Assembly: GCA_030617525.1 (NCBI GenBank)
Contig: JAUWVG010000126.1
Coordinates: forward strand, 1 to 6,690
Reading direction: 5' to 3'
DNA length: 6,690 nt
Source: Candidatus Aminicenantota bacterium
Lineage (GTDB): Bacteria; Acidobacteriota; Aminicenantia; Aminicenantales; Aminicenantaceae
Every line of letters begins with the position of its first letter. The stretch's first letter is position 1. Shown piece by piece: positions 5,864 to 6,690 of this stretch. The notes under the pieces were generated by a model, which ran no database searches, had not been told where the DNA came from, and worked only from the letters and a program-made list of their open reading frames with translations. A program made the position numbers and the translations under genes.

Positions 5864-6576
5864 TTAAATTCATAATGAATGGATTGGAGGTCCAGGCCGA
5901 GGAAGGCTGGAGCATCCTGGAAACAGCTAAATTCTACGGGCTCGAAATTCCCACACTCTGCTACAATGAGGGACTTTCGCCTTATGGAGGTTGCCGGCTC
6001 TGTCTTGTCGAGATTGGAGAAGGCCCAAGAGCAAAACTGGTCTCCTCCTGCACATATCCTGCCGAAGAAGGACTTTTTGTTAGAACAGACACTAATAGAG
6101 TTATTAAGGCCAGGAGGATGATGATCGAGCTCATGCTGTCCGTCGCGCCTGGATCAAAGGTCATTCAGGATCTCGCGTCTAAATTTGGTGTCAAACAGAT
6201 GCGGTTTGAAGTTCGCAATGAGGAGTGTATCCTCTGTGGACTCTGTGTCCGCATATGCGCAGAACAGATGGACGCTCATGCGATCGGTTTTCAAAACCGG
6301 GGTCACAAGAAGAAAATATCCACACCTTTTGACATTCGCTCTGACGTATGTCGGCACTGCGGGGCTTGTATGTATATCTGTCCGGCCTGTCAATTGAGAT
6401 GCCAGGGACCCGATGCCGACACGGCTGTCTGTAATGCTTGCCTGACGATGGATCCCACGTGTTTAGACACCTACGATGAACTCCAGTGCTGGATGTACGA
6501 TGCCGGCAAATGCGGAACCTGTGTGCAGGAAAAACCGGAGAAACCAAACAGTGAAGATAATGAAAAAACAGCGTAA
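5860..6576 (+). CDS. HoxU/NuoG-N-like ferredoxin subunit: [2Fe-2S] plus two [4Fe-4S] domains and a Cys-rich tail
   Basis: Electron relay subunit of the same complex, cytoplasmic, 238 residues. Residues 1-75 are a plant-type ferredoxin fold with [2Fe-2S] ligands C34, C45, C48 and C64. Two ferredoxin motifs follow: C123-x2-C126-x2-C129-x3-C133 and C164-x2-C167-x2-C170-x3-C174-P, enough for two [4Fe-4S] clusters. The segment between them and the [2Fe-2S] domain (about 85-112), where HoxU and NuoG carry the His-Cys3 cluster ligands, has no His or Cys and reads ELMLSVAPGSK instead. After residue 176 there is a tail with eight more cysteines (177, 181, 191, 194, 201, 210, 218, 221) whose use is unknown. 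The ATG overlaps the previous stop (ATGA), with AGGA (5848-5851) as a modest ribosome binding site, so translation is probably coupled. It presumably passes electrons between the flavoprotein and ferredoxin or a catalytic subunit. Confidence 0.88.
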   Translation: MIKFIMNGLEVQAEEGWSILETAKFYGLEIPTLCYNEGLSPYGGCRLCLVEIGEGPRAKLVSSCTYPAEEGLFVRTDTNRVIKARRMMIELMLSVAPGSKVIQDLASKFGVKQMRFEVRNEECILCGLCVRICAEQMDAHAIGFQNRGHKKKISTPFDIRSDVCRHCGACMYICPACQLRCQGPDADTAVCNACLTMDPTCLDTYDELQCWMYDAGKCGTCVQEKPEKPNSEDNEKTA

Positions 6577-6613
6577 ATACATGTCTTTCACTGCTTATAT
6601 ACAAAAAGATATT

Positions 6614-6621
6614 AAGGAGGT
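6614..6621 (+). promoter_or_regulatory. Very strong ribosome binding site AAGGAGGT before the last gene
   Basis: AAGGAGGT, part of a ten-base AAGGAGGTCA match to the 16S 3' end, precedes ATG at 6628 by 6 bases. This is the best ribosome binding site in the window and suggests high translation of the downstream product relative to the coupled genes before it. Confidence 0.8.
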
Positions 6622-6627
6622 CACCCA

Positions 6628-6690
6628 ATGAGTTATACAAAATTAAACAGAAGCGCCGCTACACTGACTAAAAATAGGACTGAAGGTTCC
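6628..6690 (+). CDS. Start of an unidentified downstream operon gene (partial, cut by window edge)
   Basis: An ATG six bases after a near-perfect Shine-Dalgarno opens a frame of 21 codons to the right edge, beginning MSYTKLNRSA and rich in Thr, Lys and Asn. It lies 51 bases after the stop of the ferredoxin-like subunit on the same strand with no terminator between, so it is probably in the same operon. The visible N-terminus has no cysteine, no signal peptide and no recognisable motif, so no function is assigned. Candidates by context are the catalytic partner of the flavin/Fe-S complex or an enzyme that uses its reduced carriers. Confidence 0.6.
   Translation, partial: MSYTKLNRSAATLTKNRTEGS

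Noticed and set aside
1..6690. CRISPR arrays, tRNA or rRNA genes, insertion sequence transposases.
   Set aside because: No regularly spaced repeats, no tRNA cloverleaf or rRNA segments, and no transposase motifs were seen.

Overview
The window looks like chromosomal DNA of an anaerobic, moderate-GC bacterium. The dense iron-sulfur and flavin oxidoreductase genes and the NuoF-GltD type fusion would suit a Desulfobacterota-like sulfate reducer or syntroph, or an acetogen-like anaerobe. The taxon is an inference from gene content and style; nothing in the sequence fixes it.

Layout. Positions 2-106 hold the last 34 codons of an unidentified plus-strand gene. Positions 107-681 carry no convincing gene but two palindromic elements: a G+C-rich, extensively self-complementary block (121-364) closed by a perfect 11-bp inverted repeat, and a second imperfect palindrome (385-537) built from 'gattcaagggttc' type units. 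A Glu/Leu/Phe/Val-type glutamate dehydrogenase gene (682-1929) follows, with a strong Shine-Dalgarno. Next is an A+T-rich spacer with a near-consensus sigma-70 promoter (1948-1977) and an untranslated leader of about 245 bases without an ATG. That promoter faces a tightly packed operon: a NuoE/HymA-like [2Fe-2S] protein (2230-2709), a 1053-residue NuoF-GltD fusion (2702-5863, 8-base overlap) and a HoxU/NuoG-N-like ferredoxin subunit (5860-6576, 4-base ATGA overlap). A further gene begins at 6628 after a very strong ribosome binding site and runs off the right edge.

How the genes may work together. The three operon genes should form one soluble cytoplasmic flavin/Fe-S complex. The NuoF half supplies an NADH/FMN site. 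The GltD half supplies an FAD site and a second nucleotide site with arginines typical of NADPH binders. The small subunits supply [2Fe-2S] and [4Fe-4S] relays. No hydrogenase, formate dehydrogenase or membrane subunit is seen in the window. The best working idea is an NADH/NADPH/ferredoxin transhydrogenase, possibly flavin-based electron bifurcating, with a layout like what I recall of the Sporomusa-type Nfn (Stn). The alternative is the NAD(P)-linked diaphorase of a larger enzyme whose catalytic subunit starts at 6628. Glutamate dehydrogenase upstream is a consumer or producer of NAD(P)H but appears to be a separate transcription unit.

The least explained parts are the structured block at 121-364, the long operon leader, and the identity of the gene at 6628.
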